The position numbers were made by a program, and so were the translations under genes. 64,000 nucleotides of DNA from Enchytraeus crypticus (Eukaryota > Annelida > Clitellata > Enchytraeida > Enchytraeidae): positions 1,067,001-1,131,000 of the forward strand of contig CAJHZI010000436.1 of assembly GCA_905160935.1 (NCBI GenBank), written 5' to 3'. The notes below the pieces were generated by a model. It made no database searches. It was not told where the DNA came from and worked only from the letters and a program-made list of their open reading frames with translations. Within the stretch, counting starts at the first letter, position 1. Each line of letters starts with the position of its first letter. Shown in pieces: positions 23,974-35,220 of this stretch.

Positions 23974-25079
23974 ATTTACAGTTAATAGAAAGTCTTCTCT
24001 CCCTGTCGCTTTCTAGTGTACTGTCAAGTGGCAGGTCTAAACTACATATTCCTACTCACATTGCTCTGTCTCGCTCCATTAGGAGCACGATATTGATAAA
24101 CCTAAACCCACTCTAGACTGAAACAAACTGAGGGTACCTTTAAATGACCTTGCTCAAGGTCATTTGCGTGTCCTAGGCGAAATTTGCATCATCTCATTGC
24201 CTCATGTTCATGTTAAACTGGAACGAATGCGTGTGAGGTGTGAATGAATCAGCCCACACACTGCGAGTGTTTTAAGTGCCGTCGATTCATAGAAAACTTT
24301 TACTATAAAAGAAGGTGTGCGACCCGCCGACCAATCAGAATGTAAAACGCTGAGTACAGCCGACCTGCGATGGGTTAGGAATGTATCTGTTTTTCTTTAT
24401 ATTGATTTATAGCTGATGCATAGTAAAAGGGCATGCAGATGCCCTAGTAAAAGGGCATCTGTGGGTTGTGCCCCTGCGACTGAGCAATTATGATATAGGC
24501 TACTAATCTCAGTATATTGAACAGTTATACATGTATATTCTAATGTTACAACTAATGTATGCCGATTACGTATGATTTAGTCATTGACAATTACCCCATA
24601 CAACTTTTCTAAGGGGTTTTGTGGGTGGGAAAGCACTCTAGGGGCGTTACACCTCTGAATAATTTTCTAAACCGATTTTAGAAACCTGCAGACTCTTGGT
24701 GTTGAAGAGACTCTCTTTGACGTAGACTTTACTGGTCTACCTGTCTGGTCTGGTCGGCCGATGTTTACAACAATAGAGGTGTGCCACAGAACCAACCAAT
24801 CAAAACCCCGAACACAGTCTGACCAATCAGAGTCTAGCATACAGTTTGCCCTAAATGTATACGTGTTTTAGGCTTAGTACAGTATTAATTATTCAATTTA
24901 GTGTATATACACGTGCGGTAAGTTTTACTATAACAGCTAAAGTTATGCGCTGTGAGATTAAGTTAGGGTTGTAAGTTAAACTATATAATTATATGATATC
25001 ACATTGTCAAGGTCAACTCAGTGTTACCAGCTCCTATAAAAATAAATCTTTGTAACGCCTGAGTCGATTCTAACCTTAG
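23974..25079. other. Intergenic DNA, no gene seen
   Basis: A family F-like motif (AGTGTACTGTCAAGTGGCAG) near 24015 and two direct repeats (AAAGGGCAT) near 24430. Otherwise nothing recognised. Confidence 0.4.
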
Positions 25080-25814
25080 TACAATGTATCCTATCCCTAG
25101 TGCAAGGTGCACTATCCTAAGTACAATGTATCCTATCCATAGTACAATGTATCCTATCCCTAGTATAATGTACCTTATCCCTAGTACAATGTATCCTATC
25201 CATAGTACAATGTACCCTATCCCTAGTGCAAGGTACACTATCCTAAGTACAATGTACCCTATCCATAATACAATGTATCCTATCCCTAGTACAATGTACC
25301 CTATCCATAATACAATGTATCCTTTCCCTAGTACAATGTACCCTATCCATAATACAATGTATCCTATCCCTAGTACAATGTATCCTACCCCTAGTACAAT
25401 GTACCCTATCCCTAGTACAATATACCCTACCCCTAGTATAATGTACCTTATCCCTAGTACAATGTACCCTATCCATAATACAATGTATCCTATCCCTAGT
25501 ACAATGTATCCTATCCCTAGTACAATGTACCCTACCCCTAGTATAATGTACCTTATCCCTAGTACAATGTACCCTATCCATAATACAATGTATCCTATCC
25601 CTAGTACAATGTATCCTATCCCTAGTACAATGTATCCTACCCCTAGTACAATGTACCCTATCCCTAGTACAATATACCCTACCCCTAGTATAATGTACCC
25701 TATCCCTAGTACAATGTACCCTATCCCTAGTACAATGTACCCTATCCCTAGTACAATGTACCCTATCCCTATTTTGTCGTACCATATCCCTAGTACAATG
25801 TAACCTAACCCTAG
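25080..25814. repeat. 21-bp minisatellite, about 35 units
   Basis: Unit TACAATGTACCCTATCCCTAG with ATCC/ACCC and CCTAG/CATAG variants. Because 21 is a multiple of three the array is open in several frames (MYPIPST repeats on +, CTRDRVH on -). There is no start context, splice site or biased codon use, so it is not a gene. Confidence 0.95.
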
Positions 25815-26097
25815 TTTATTGTTTGGGACAGTTTAGATAGTTTATGGGCAAATAAATCAACTATTTTTGGACTCGCTTATACTCTTTTGCTATTCTTATT
25901 AACTATTTCTTTACAATGAGACGATTTCATTTTCTAAAAAGTTTTTTTTATAAATTGGTACATTTTCAATGTGATCAGCTGACAACCCAGGAGCAGCCAC
26001 TTTCAGTTTATAGTCTTTAAACCAAAGATACTTTAGCGTCTGTTATTTATCACAGTGAACGTTGTAAATATTGTCCCATAGGTAATAGGTAGTAGTT

Positions 26098-26209
26098 AGT
26101 GACGGGCGAGCCATGGATTTGAACCCGCACGTACTGATCCGCGGTCGAATATCTTACCGACATCGCCTATCTGACTTCAATCAGCGGCGATGTCGGTAAG
26201 ATACTCGAC
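26098..26209 (-). mobile_element. SINE-B copy 5 with a small inverted partial copy
   Basis: 26098-26167 is a minus-strand SINE-B. 26183-26209 is its first ~26 bp on the plus strand (GGCGATGTCGGTAAGATAC). Together they make a ~24-bp hairpin stem with a short loop. Confidence 0.75.
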
Positions 26210-26327
26210 GAAGATCATCATCTTCCCTCGTTCCTGCACACAATTAATGACTCTTATTGCCTCACTGTATGGAGTTCGGTGTTATAAATAATATTAATAT
26301 AATTCAATATATTAATATTATAATATC

Positions 26328-26510
26328 AATCATCATCATCACCTTCTTCTTCTTCCCTTGAATCCCAGTTTATCTAGTTAAACTCCTGGTCGGGATATTC
26401 CATTCGTTTAAATTTTGCAGCAATTTCTGGAACACCAACCGAATGCCCTTTTCTGACGTTGCAATGGTTTGGATCTTAGTGCTTCAGTCGCCTTCTACGA
26501 CGCGTGCAAT
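26328..26510 (-). repeat. Interspersed repeat family D
   Basis: Minus-strand copy: CATCATCATC tail, CTTGAATCCCAGTTTATC, CCAACCGAATGCCC, GCTTCAGTCGCCTTCTACG. Confidence 0.65.
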
Positions 26511-26512
26511 AT

Positions 26513-26645
26513 TATAATATTAATATTAATACATGTATATTAATACATGTATATTAATACATGTATATTAATACATGTATATTAATACATGTATATTAAT
26601 ACATGTATATTAATACATGTATATTAATACATGTATATTAATACA
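26513..26645. repeat. 14-bp minisatellite
   Basis: About nine units of ATACATGTATATTA, self-complementary around TACATGTA. Confidence 0.95.
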
Positions 26646-27160
26646 CAATATAGTAATGTTACTTATTGACTGTATTTATTGGTATAAATGTGCGTTATAT
26701 TACAGTCAATTTTCTGAAATTTAGGTCTAAGACGGCGAAATCGTTTCTCCAGAATTTGTCAATTAAATCGTTGTAAAGTGAAACCGGCTTCAAAGTCCAT
26801 CGCACTAATTGATCCAGTGACAATAGCCTACGTAGGCTAATTAAGTCCACGTTAATACATGTAGTTGCCTGCGATGCCAGCAAGGCTTGACAGTTAAGGC
26901 ATTGGAGGCTTTTCCTCTTTGTACTATGTAGACCAGTGTTCGCAAGCAGCCTGGTGCTTTAGCAAAATTAAACGTTATGTATTATTATATGTAATTGTTA
27001 AAAATATTTAGTTCATTTTTATAACAAAAACTCGGTTTATTATATGTAATTGTTAGAAATATTAAGTTCATTTTTATAACAAAATCTCAGTATTTAGGCC
27101 TACATAATTTCAACTTCAGTCAATGCTAGGCATCTAATCATTTGATTTGTTTAATGTAAG
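26646..27160. other. Intergenic DNA, no gene seen
   Basis: Contains a direct repeat of ~55 bp (TTATTATATGTAATTGTTA) near 26980 and 27037. No exon recognised. Confidence 0.4.
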
Positions 27161-27294
27161 AAGCTGGTAAAGCTGGTGTTAACGTAAGTTTCCTCGCTGA
27201 AAAGCGATGTCAGTTACGAGCGAGCCCAGGATTTAAACCCCGCACTACTAATCCGCGGTCGAGTATCCAGCCGACTTCGCCACTGGCTCCAGCC
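27161..27294 (-). mobile_element. SINE-B copy 6
   Basis: Minus-strand copy with GGATTTAAACCCCGCAC and CCGACTTCGCCACTGGCTCC. Confidence 0.85.
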
Positions 27295-27847
27295 AATTAA
27301 CGTTATTATTAATGTATTGGTTAATAACGTTTTGTTATTAACCACATGGGGAATTTAGAAACACACGTAGGTCTATACAGGGTTGACGCGCACGTAGATC
27401 GAGTTTTTAATTTCGTGTAGCTACACCCATGAGCAAATAAATATATTTGTATATTTAACTGTGAAATTTAGCAGAGGCGACAAATACAGAAAAACTATTG
27501 TGTTGTGAATCTTTCGAGTGTGTTATTTTCAATGTTGTTATTGCTATTGTTGTAATTGTTGTTATTGTTCAAGCCTTTAACCAAACTATTTGCTCTTCTT
27601 CGCTGCCCGAATCTTGACCAACGGCAAGCTGCAAGTGTCGTGAGAGGCGACTACGAATGAACTAAGGAAGGCAATAGAAAATCACCTCAAAAGCAATATT
27701 CCAAAGATATGGACTATATTAACGTAAGGCTAAGGCCTATTTTTTTGTGAAATTATTGACTAGTTGATCGTAGGAGAGCTCCTGTGGAGAGTGAGAGCAG
27801 ACTGTGGTAGGAATTTATAATTTTGGACCCGCCATTTGAAAGAACAC

Positions 27848-27902
27848 GAGAGAGAGAGGGAGAAAGAGGGAGGGAGAGAGAGGGAGAGGGAGAGAGAGAC
27901 AG
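27848..27902. repeat. (GA)n microsatellite
   Basis: GAGAGAGGGAGAAAGAGGGA-type purine run. Confidence 0.85.
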
Positions 27903-27960
27903 ATGACTCCCACCTACTCTATATTGATATTGTTATATTGCTATATCCTACATGACACTT

Positions 27961-28110
27961 TGGACTGATTTTCTGGATTTTAAAATTTGCACCGTTTCTT
28001 GAACCTTCTTTTTGCTCGCCGGCTTGATTTTGTCTCAATTGCGCTCTAGGTAGTCATTGATGACTGTAGCACTCTAATTGTTGTTGTTATTATTATTATT
28101 ATTATTTTTT
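27961..28110 (+). repeat. Interspersed repeat family G
   Basis: Near full-length copy: GACTGATTTTCTGGATTTT, GCTCGCCGGCTTGATTTTG, GACTGTAGCACTCTAATTG, TTA tail. It abuts the 3' tail of the KRPDG element copy on the opposite strand. Confidence 0.7.
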
Positions 28111-28114
28111 ACCC

Positions 28115-28560
28115 CGGTGTAAAGAACCTGGGGTTTGATAAAAACGATTCATGCAATACGTGCTGAATCACCGCCCGGCTACTCGAGATCATCAAACGGC
28201 TTTAAAGAATTAATAAGTCTGCCTATGCCATTAATAAAGTCAGCTCCTTCGGGATTCATAGGGACCATGGTTTCAATAGCCACCGGAACAACTTCATATC
28301 CTAAGGACAGATCACGGTATTTATCCAACTTCCTAGAGGCGGCATGAACAGCAGCTCCACCGGCTGTGACTGAAGTCGTATTCAGGTAGGAGTTTGCCAT
28401 AGCGTCAATGACCGTGGTGTCTCATACAGCACATTTACCGTTGCATCAGGGCACTAAAGTCAAGCCGTCCGGACGCTTGCCGTCTGATCTGGACAACCCA
28501 CTTGGTTCCTTAGAGGAATGGATGCCTGCTCTTGAAAGTGCTCGCCATATTAAGTCATTT
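28115..28560 (-). mobile_element. Fragment of a KRPDG-type retroelement, C-terminal domain, broken
   Basis: Minus-strand translation gives [20 protein letters not shown], stop, CNGKCAV, stop, DTTVIDAMANSYLNTTSVT, then GYEVVPVAIETM and the 3' tail GGTTCTTTACACCGGGGTAA. The related copy at 41236 has Trp at both positions where this one has TGA, so both stops are probably TGG-to-TGA changes. The domain follows reverse transcriptase in known non-LTR elements of this type and is probably nuclease-like (inference). Confidence 0.75.
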
Positions 28561-28563
28561 AAA

Positions 28564-28594
<31 letters not shown>

Positions 28595-28595
28595 A
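28561..28595. repeat. (TTA)n microsatellite
   Basis: ATTATTATT run; a second one is at 28727-28754. Confidence 0.85.
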
Positions 28596-29224
28596 GATAA
28601 ATAAGACTTTATTTAATTACAAGAAAGATGAAAAATATTTAAAATAGTTCCTCTACGCTCTGGGAGGCCGCATTCGCCAATGTGCCACGAACGCATACAG
28701 CATTAAAACGCTGGAGTGCAAATACAATTATTATTATTATTATTATTATTATTACCTGTCATATGTTATTCACTATATGTACGTGTGTTAGTGTTTTATT
28801 AATATGTCGATATTTTTAATGTTACTAAGAATCTATTTTATTTTATTCTACAGCACAAAATCACCAATTTAATTCAATTTAATTTGTATGCTTACAGAAT
28901 ATTACCTGCAACATAACGTTATCTCTCAGATAAAGCCTATAGAAATTTAACAAGTCTATTCTTGCAGGCAGTGATTGGATGGATACAGAGAATATCTAGG
29001 TTGAAAGAAATTTCATAAACTTTATGGATTGTTATTTACACGGCTTTTTAATCTTCAAGAATTCAGACAATCTAAAATCATATCTCCCCGAAGACTTCTG
29101 ACGAGTAAATCCTATAATTAAATATAATTAACTATTAACTATTTGTTGGTGTAACTCTCAATCGCCATTGGTTGAGAAGAGAGGGAAGGACTTCTCAAGT
29201 CAATCATCACAAGCTCCGCCCACA
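28596..29224. other. Region upstream of the insulin-like gene
   Basis: 28640-28725 holds a family-E-like fragment (GCGTTTTAATGCTGTATGCG on minus). The rest presumably includes the promoter and 5' UTR. No clear TATA box seen. Confidence 0.4.
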
Positions 29225-30538
29225 ATGGAACTACCGTCCCGCCGCAGTGCTGCGTCACTGATGATGTATCTCATGACGTCACTGCTGATGACGTCACTTC
29301 TGATGACGTCAGTGCTTGGACTAAGCGAGGAGATGCTGAACAGGAAGTTCAAACTCTGCGGAAGGTCCCATCAAGTCCTTGTCCAGTTCTTCCAGGTCTG
29401 TGGAATGGCTAAACGATCAATTCCGGATTCAGCTGTGTTAACTTCAGGTAACTGGAAAACTTGTGTATTTGGTAAAAAAAGTAAAGCTAATGTTAACGTC
29501 AGTTTCCTCACTCAAAGCGATGTCGGTGACGGGCGAGCCCAGAATTTGAATCCCGCACATACTGATCCGCGTTCTGGTACCTAACAGACATCGCCACTGG
29601 CTCCAGATTTGGGGCTAGTGGCGAAGGAGATGATGATGATTAATGAATTTTGCAGGATTAGGCTGTTATCAAATGTCAGAAGTAGGCATTAATTTTGACA
29701 TCTTTGACTTCAATGGGTTTTCCTAAACTGGATGTTCTTGAGATTGGAAATTAGATAATGAACAGCTTTGTGTGAGTGGTAAAGCTAAGTTTAACGTCAG
29801 TTTCCTCACTCGCAAGCGATGTCAGTGACGTACGAGCCCAGGATTTGAACCCCGCAAATACTGATCCTCGGTCAAGTATCTTACAGACTTCACCACTGAC
29901 TCTAGCCAGTGGCTCTAGCTAGAATGTGATAATAAACTTCTAGTAATTTATGAAATTAATTTATAAAGTAATTCAGTTAGGCCTAATTGTTGCAAATATT
30001 GATTTTCTAATTCACAACGCGTTGATTGATTTCAAATATTCACGCAGGTATATCAGAGGAACGGCTAAACAGCCTATACCTGCTACTTGTACAGCTGGAA
30101 GACGAGTATGCTAACCAATCAGCTATTACATCTACACAAGAAATCAACACAAACTCCATCAGGCATCATCGCTCTAAACCCACGAATAGGGGTTCAAATT
30201 CTGACCCTGATTCCGTGAAAAATAAATCATCTGAGTCTAAGGACATTTCACTGGACTCTGAAGCATGGAGGAAGACAAAGTCTAAGGACATTTCACTGGA
30301 CTCTGGAGCATGGAGGAAGTCAGAGTCTAAGGACATTTCACTGGACTCTGGAACATGGAGGAAGTCCGAGTCTAAGGACATTTCACTGGATTCTGGAGCA
30401 TGGAGAAGGTCATCTCGAAGGCGGCACAAGGGACGGATGAGAGATCGTAGAAGTCTCAGAGGCTCTATCGACAGCTTCTTTGCCCGGTGCTGTAGGGAAG
30501 GTTGTAAACTGTCTGAAATACTACAGCACTGCCACTGA
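29225..30538 (+). CDS. Insulin/relaxin-like peptide precursor, 2 exons, 237 aa
   Basis: Exons 29225-29447 and 30048-30538, GT-AG, phase 1 within the C-peptide, the intron phase typical of insulin-family genes. Signal peptide residues 1-32 contains three tandem MTSLL-type units. B chain: LCGRSHQVLVQFFQVCG with Cys45 and Cys59, i.e. C-x13-C where family members usually have C-x11-C, then a KR cleavage site (63-64). Connecting peptide: four 15-residue units (ESKDISLDSGAWRKS type, nt 30233-30412), then basic clusters including RMRDRR. A chain: CC-x3-C-x8-C (Cys222, 223, 227, 236), the insulin signature, ending one residue after the last Cys. Six cysteines in all, so not the eight-Cys molluscan type. 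The product should be a secreted two-chain hormone acting on an insulin- or relaxin-type receptor (inference). No gene symbol is assigned because subfamily is unclear. The intron carries two SINE-B copies. Confidence 0.9.
29471..29606 (-). mobile_element. SINE-B copy 7
   Basis: In the insulin-like gene intron, starting 23 bp after the donor. Minus strand, with GAATTTGAATCCCGCAC. Confidence 0.85.
29778..29907 (-). mobile_element. SINE-B copy 8
   Basis: Second SINE-B in the same intron and orientation, with GGATTTGAACCCCGCAAATA. Confidence 0.85.
30233..30412 (+). repeat. Coding 45-bp tandem repeat in the connecting peptide
   Basis: Four units of 45 bp (GACATTTCACTGGACTCTG core). Variants are mostly conservative: SEAWRKT, SGAWRKS, SGTWRKS, SGAWRRS. 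Frame kept across all units. Confidence 0.95.
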
Positions 30539-30844
30539 GAGCCGTTCCGTAAATAGACTTTAGCAAAATTTCCCTCTTTATGTGTTCTTTTTATTCCTAT
30601 TTTTATGATGTGAAGCGTATGGATGTTGAAAGCTCTTCCATGGAGAGCATATAATAATAATAACCTACGACAATTTCCAGAGCGGTGTCATGGCCGGTGT
30701 CCGATCTTCGAGACCGCTTTACAGGTTCCTGGCAGGTCATTATTATGTCGAGTGTTATAATGGTTGAGAGCTGAAGTAGCAAGAAATGATTTCAATGATT
30801 CTTTGTAAAAGATTTTAATGTCTAAACTGTTGCTCGCTATAACT

Positions 30845-31392
30845 GATAAACTGACGTCATGATATCACTGATAAACTGACGTCATGATATCACTGATAAA
30901 CTGACGTCATGATATCACTGATAAACTGACGTCATGATATCACTGATAAACTGACGTCATGATATCACTGATAAACTGACGTCACAATGTCACTGATAAA
31001 CTAACGTCACAGTGTCACTGATAAACTTACGTCACGATGTCACTGATAAACTGACGTCACAATGTCACTGATAAACTGACGTCACGATGTCACTGATAAA
31101 TTGACGTCACAATGTCACTGATTAACTGACGTCACAATGTCATTGATTAATTGATGTCACGATGTCACTGATAAACTGACGTCACAATGTCACTGATTAA
31201 CTGACGTCACAATGTCACTGATAAACTGACCTCACGATGTCACTGATAAACTGACGTCACAATGTCACTGATTAACTGACGTCACAGTGTCACTGTTAAA
31301 CTGACGTCACGATGTTACTGACAAATTGACGCCACAATGCCACTGATAAATTTCCGTATTGTCACTGACAAGTTAACTTCACAATGTCACTG
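30845..31392. repeat. ~25-bp tandem array rich in the CRE palindrome TGACGTCA
   Basis: About 22 units of CACTGATAAACTGACGTCA plus ATGATAT or CAATGT. Fifteen exact TGACGTCA octamers (the CREB/ATF consensus) lie within ~470 bp; other units have single changes. It begins about 300 bp after the insulin-like stop codon. A regulatory role is possible but unproven. Confidence 0.95.
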
Positions 31393-32410
31393 AGATGTTT
31401 AAATGTTGACAATGATCTATTCCACAGTCTATCCAGGCAGCCTGCTACACCACTGCACTCATAATTTAACGTTAGTTTTTTATCTGAAGTAGATGTCGGG
31501 TACGTATTTTACTCCTGCAAACCTCGCACTGATCTCACAAAGCTTTTATTTATTAATTTGTTCGCTATTTAGAGCACGCCGTGTTTTTATGCTATTAATA
31601 GATCTACTGTTTAATTTATTCTAACTTCTCTGCATGATTCATAGCGTTTTAAATTATTACTGCAGTAAATTACGATGTTGGCTGATTGTATATTACGCAT
31701 TAGTTACTTTGCAATATAACAGCCTCGTCGATTTTCAATTCGAATGTTCAGCCAAATCTGATTTAGATATTAAGTTATAGCAAACGATAAAACGTTTTAA
31801 AAGTTTGATACGGCCTACATCCGTTTCAGGCTGTTTATTTTGTAACTTTTGCAGTCGAACTAATATAGAATTTGAACTTTGAAGATGTCCAGAATAGGTT
31901 CCTATAGAGGATTCTAACTACTGTATAGTAGATCTAAGTGCTATAGTAGGTTTTAACGTCCCTGACTTTGCCGTATGGCTAGGAACCGGACGTTAAGTTC
32001 TTATTGATTGATTGATTGATTCTAAGTAGGCATACTATAGTACTTATAGATGCTATAATAGTTCTAAATACTATAGTAGACTACTAGGCCCATATATTAT
32101 AAAGTAGTTCTAATTAAGCGAAACTGTAGTAGTTTTTATTTATTCCATCTAATTTATATTTGTGCTTGAGTTCTGCCGTTTGTAGCTATAGAATCATTTA
32201 AATGACTATATTCATCTAATTTATATGAATTATTCGTTCTTGTTTGTATCCAATGCGATTCATAACTGTCTACATAATACCGTTATGTTTTTTGTCTTAA
32301 ATGCCTTAAACAAGCATCTGTGCTTCCTGACCCGGTGCTATATACCTGACATTAACCTGACATTATAACTGACAGTTAACTTGTTAGTTATTATTACTAA
32401 CGGTAACTTA
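31393..32410. other. Intergenic DNA, no gene seen
   Basis: Contains a short family C-like piece with ACGTCCCTGAC near 31960 and AACCGGACGTTAAG. 31900-32110 has loose repeats of CTATAGTAG. No exon recognised. Confidence 0.4.
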
Positions 32411-32411
32411 C

Positions 32412-32508
32412 TGTTGCCTTAATCTTTGTGACGGTAGCTCGAGTGTGTCGAATCGTCTTGAAGAGAAGCCTTGTGCTTCTGAACCTTGATGTTAAACACA
32501 CTACAAAC
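32412..32508 (-). repeat. Inverted partner of the repeat at 20155
   Basis: CTTTGTGACGGTAGCTCGAG and GAGAAGCCTTGTGCTTCTG, reverse complement of 20155-20245. Confidence 0.75.
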
Positions 32509-32771
32509 TGACCCGGTGCTCCGTATAACAGCCGATATAAGTTAAGGCGTAGACCTACTTTTAATTTATTGATCGTGTGTAGGGCATAATTATCAAAAAG
32601 TTACTTTTACAGAAATCTCAGATGTTTCTATAATTCCATCTGATAGGGCCTTATTAGGCTTCTACTTTAAATCCCAGAAATTCTTCTGCAAATCTCGTTG
32701 ATTAAGTTGGGACTTTTGGGAATACTGTCAATGGATTACAATCTCTTGAATTGTAGTAGCTGTAACTGTAC

Positions 32772-32772
<1 letters not shown>

Positions 32773-32803
<31 letters not shown>

Positions 32804-32875
32804 GTCATTAGGGGGCCTGTAACTTCCCTTGAATCCCTGTTCAACTAGAGTCAGGATCGGAAGATTTTGTAGCAA
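32773..32875 (-). repeat. Interspersed repeat family D, 3' end
   Basis: CATCATCATCATCATCGTC tail, then CTTGAATCCCTGTTCAAC. Confidence 0.6.
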
Positions 32876-32981
32876 TGTCTGGAAAAAGCAGTTAAATTAT
32901 TAAATAAAGACCTAAAGTTAAGTAAGAAATTTTAGTTAAATTTTTGCTCTAACTATAGAAGTAGCTTAACTAGACTATATG

Positions 32982-33108
32982 GGCTGGAGCCAATGGCTAT
33001 ATCGGTAAGATACTAGACCGCGGATCAGTAGGTGCGGGGTTCAAATCCTGGGCTCGTCCGTCACTGACATCGCTTTCGAGCGAGGAAACTGACGTTAACC
33101 TTAGCTTT
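32982..33108 (+). mobile_element. SINE-B copy 9
   Basis: GGCTGGAGCCAATGGCTATA head, GGGGTTCAAATCCTGGGC B box, full 3' half. Confidence 0.85.
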
Positions 33109-35060
33109 TAGCTCTAACAGACCCTATAGACCTATAGGGTTGCTCGTAAATGCTTACAACTATTACGCTTCACTGTCTATGCGGAGCGTGAAAGCTTAAT
33201 CTGGTTATGAATATATGCCTTGAACCTGCCCTGCAGATCTCCAGAGAGAGAGAGAGAGAGAGAGAAATCCTATAATCAAATTTCTGATTATAGATATTAT
33301 AGGTTTTATGTATTCTCAAATTGTGATTATATATCCTTATGATAAGTAGAATGGAAATACGATCTGTTGCTTATTCGGTTTTACGCCGGTTTAATGTTAA
33401 GGTCAGAAGCACGATGCATGGTTTATCTTCATTCTTGAAGACGTCTAGGGTATAACGTAGTATCCTGATACCCGACCATCATCATTGTCGTGGTTGATCA
33501 ACTGACCGACCAACCAAACCAGCAGTCGGACTAGTTTGAGTGTTGATCCAGTTCTCAGACAAAGTGAACAATGCTCCAAACCATAGAATCTTTGTTCCAA
33601 ACAGACTCTGTGGGTTCCTAAAACTGGAGCGACAAGTGCGTTAAGTTGAAGTACTGTAGGTCCATCACGACCATAGAATAAAGAAAAACAGAGATCCGAA
33701 GATTTAAAGATCTCTGACCACGACATTCATCTACCATTGATCATAGAATTATATTTAAAGATTACAGAATGTAATCAATTAATTAAACTATTAGGCCCTA
33801 CATTTATATCGTGGATATTAACGATTTAAACATGTAAGTGTTATTAAAAGTGATTTATATCGTTACAAATTACTAACCATACATGTACTGTACTTCACTA
33901 GAATCTGTTTTTAGTTGTTATAAAGAAGTAAAAAGAAGATGATTTGTTTACTATTTCGGGAGGTTTTGCAATCAGCTGTGAGGCGTGTAATTTTATAATT
34001 CAATAAATTTTTATCTTTTATTATTTTATATAAATTGTCTAATTTATCGGCAGGTAACTAAGTTGATTTTAGTGCGGTAGGCGCCTTCATGAAATTTTAA
34101 TGTCTGACCCTTAGGTGCTTTGAAGACACTAATCCCCAAGCCTTTCTATAGAAAATCTGGAACACCTATAGAACCGGTATATGAATATTTGACTAAACCT
34201 CTAAGTTTACAGTTTTGTCCCCTTGACCAAGACTGCAGAAAAATCAGAGTCATAGTTTCATGAATGGTTTTATTGAGAAAAAATACAAAAAAAGATTAAA
34301 ACTTGAACGTACGCAGCTTTTTCAGAGTTTTATCATGGATTACGGAAAAATATATTGACTTTTTGAATTCCTGCAATTGCTGCCAATATGTTCCTGTCAT
34401 TTCTTTCACCTTTGCTGATTAGTGCATCTTTATATTGTAGGGGTAACGCATTTCATATTTAATTGCTTTAATTCGGCAGAATTGGATTTCAAACTCAATG
34501 CCAGTCGGAATTAGAACTGTATTCCTATTTCTCCAATTTATAAATGTAATGTAGAAGCGATATATGCAGGTCAGGTACATGCATATATACAATATTATAT
34601 TCTTCTACAGCCGAATTATATTCCATAAGACATAATGTTATGCCTATATATACCCGAAAGTCTGCTTAAATGTTTACAGTTGAAATTGATCCATAATATA
34701 ATTGGGACAAGTTTCAAATTGTAGTGCTTGTTCGTATTGAAAATTAATGGTGATTAATGAAAGCAGCAATAGGTCATAGAAATCATTAATTAATGATAAG
34801 AAGTTTACATTCTCTAATTATGAGCTTATTTTTAATAGCAAGGCATGCAATTTTGGCTAAATTAAGAACTTCTAACAATGAGCAGGGAGCCTGTAACTCT
34901 GAAACTAATATCGACCATTGCTACCAAGCTTAACTTGTGCATTAGATAAAGCAGAGTTAATATTTCTAAATAGTCCTTGGACTAAATCTTTTCAAAATAT
35001 GTTTAATATCTAGAACACAGATTTAATAAAGCACTGTCAGTTGGGCACTGGATGTAAATC
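33109..35060. other. Intergenic DNA, no gene seen
   Basis: (GA)n at 33242-33265; a degraded relative of the 20155 repeat near 33380-33440; otherwise AT-rich DNA with no recognised exon. The 93-codon minus-strand frame at 33445-33726 matches nothing I know. Confidence 0.4.
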
Positions 35061-35087
35061 AACATTGCACTTATATGCATTAATGGA

Positions 35088-35220
35088 AAGTTTTCTTTTT
35101 CTCAAAGGGTGATCGATGGGTGGAATTCTTTGAGTAAGGAGGTTGTGAATGCGATGTTGGTGAATAGTTTTAAAAATAAGCTGGATGTTGTAATCATGTA
35201 TGATTGGGGATTGAAATAAG
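35088..35220 (+). mobile_element. LINE 3' coding end fragment (type 2)
   Basis: Translates FSFSQRVIDGWNSLSKEVV then NSFKNKLDVV and WGLK stop. The SQRVIDxWNSL...SFKNKLD motif ends the ORF of many jockey/CR1-like LINEs. Related copy at 61080-61400. Confidence 0.8.

Noticed and set aside
25084-25803. 239-codon MYPIPST repeat protein
   Set aside because: 21-bp minisatellite open on both strands; no splice or start context.
29168-29224. Upstream in-frame extension of the insulin-like precursor
   Set aside because: It begins with TTG, not ATG, and would put 19 polar residues before the signal peptide; ATG at 29225 fits better.
33445-33726. 93-codon minus frame possibly coding
   Set aside because: No recognised motif, splice context or paralogue; too weak to report as a gene.
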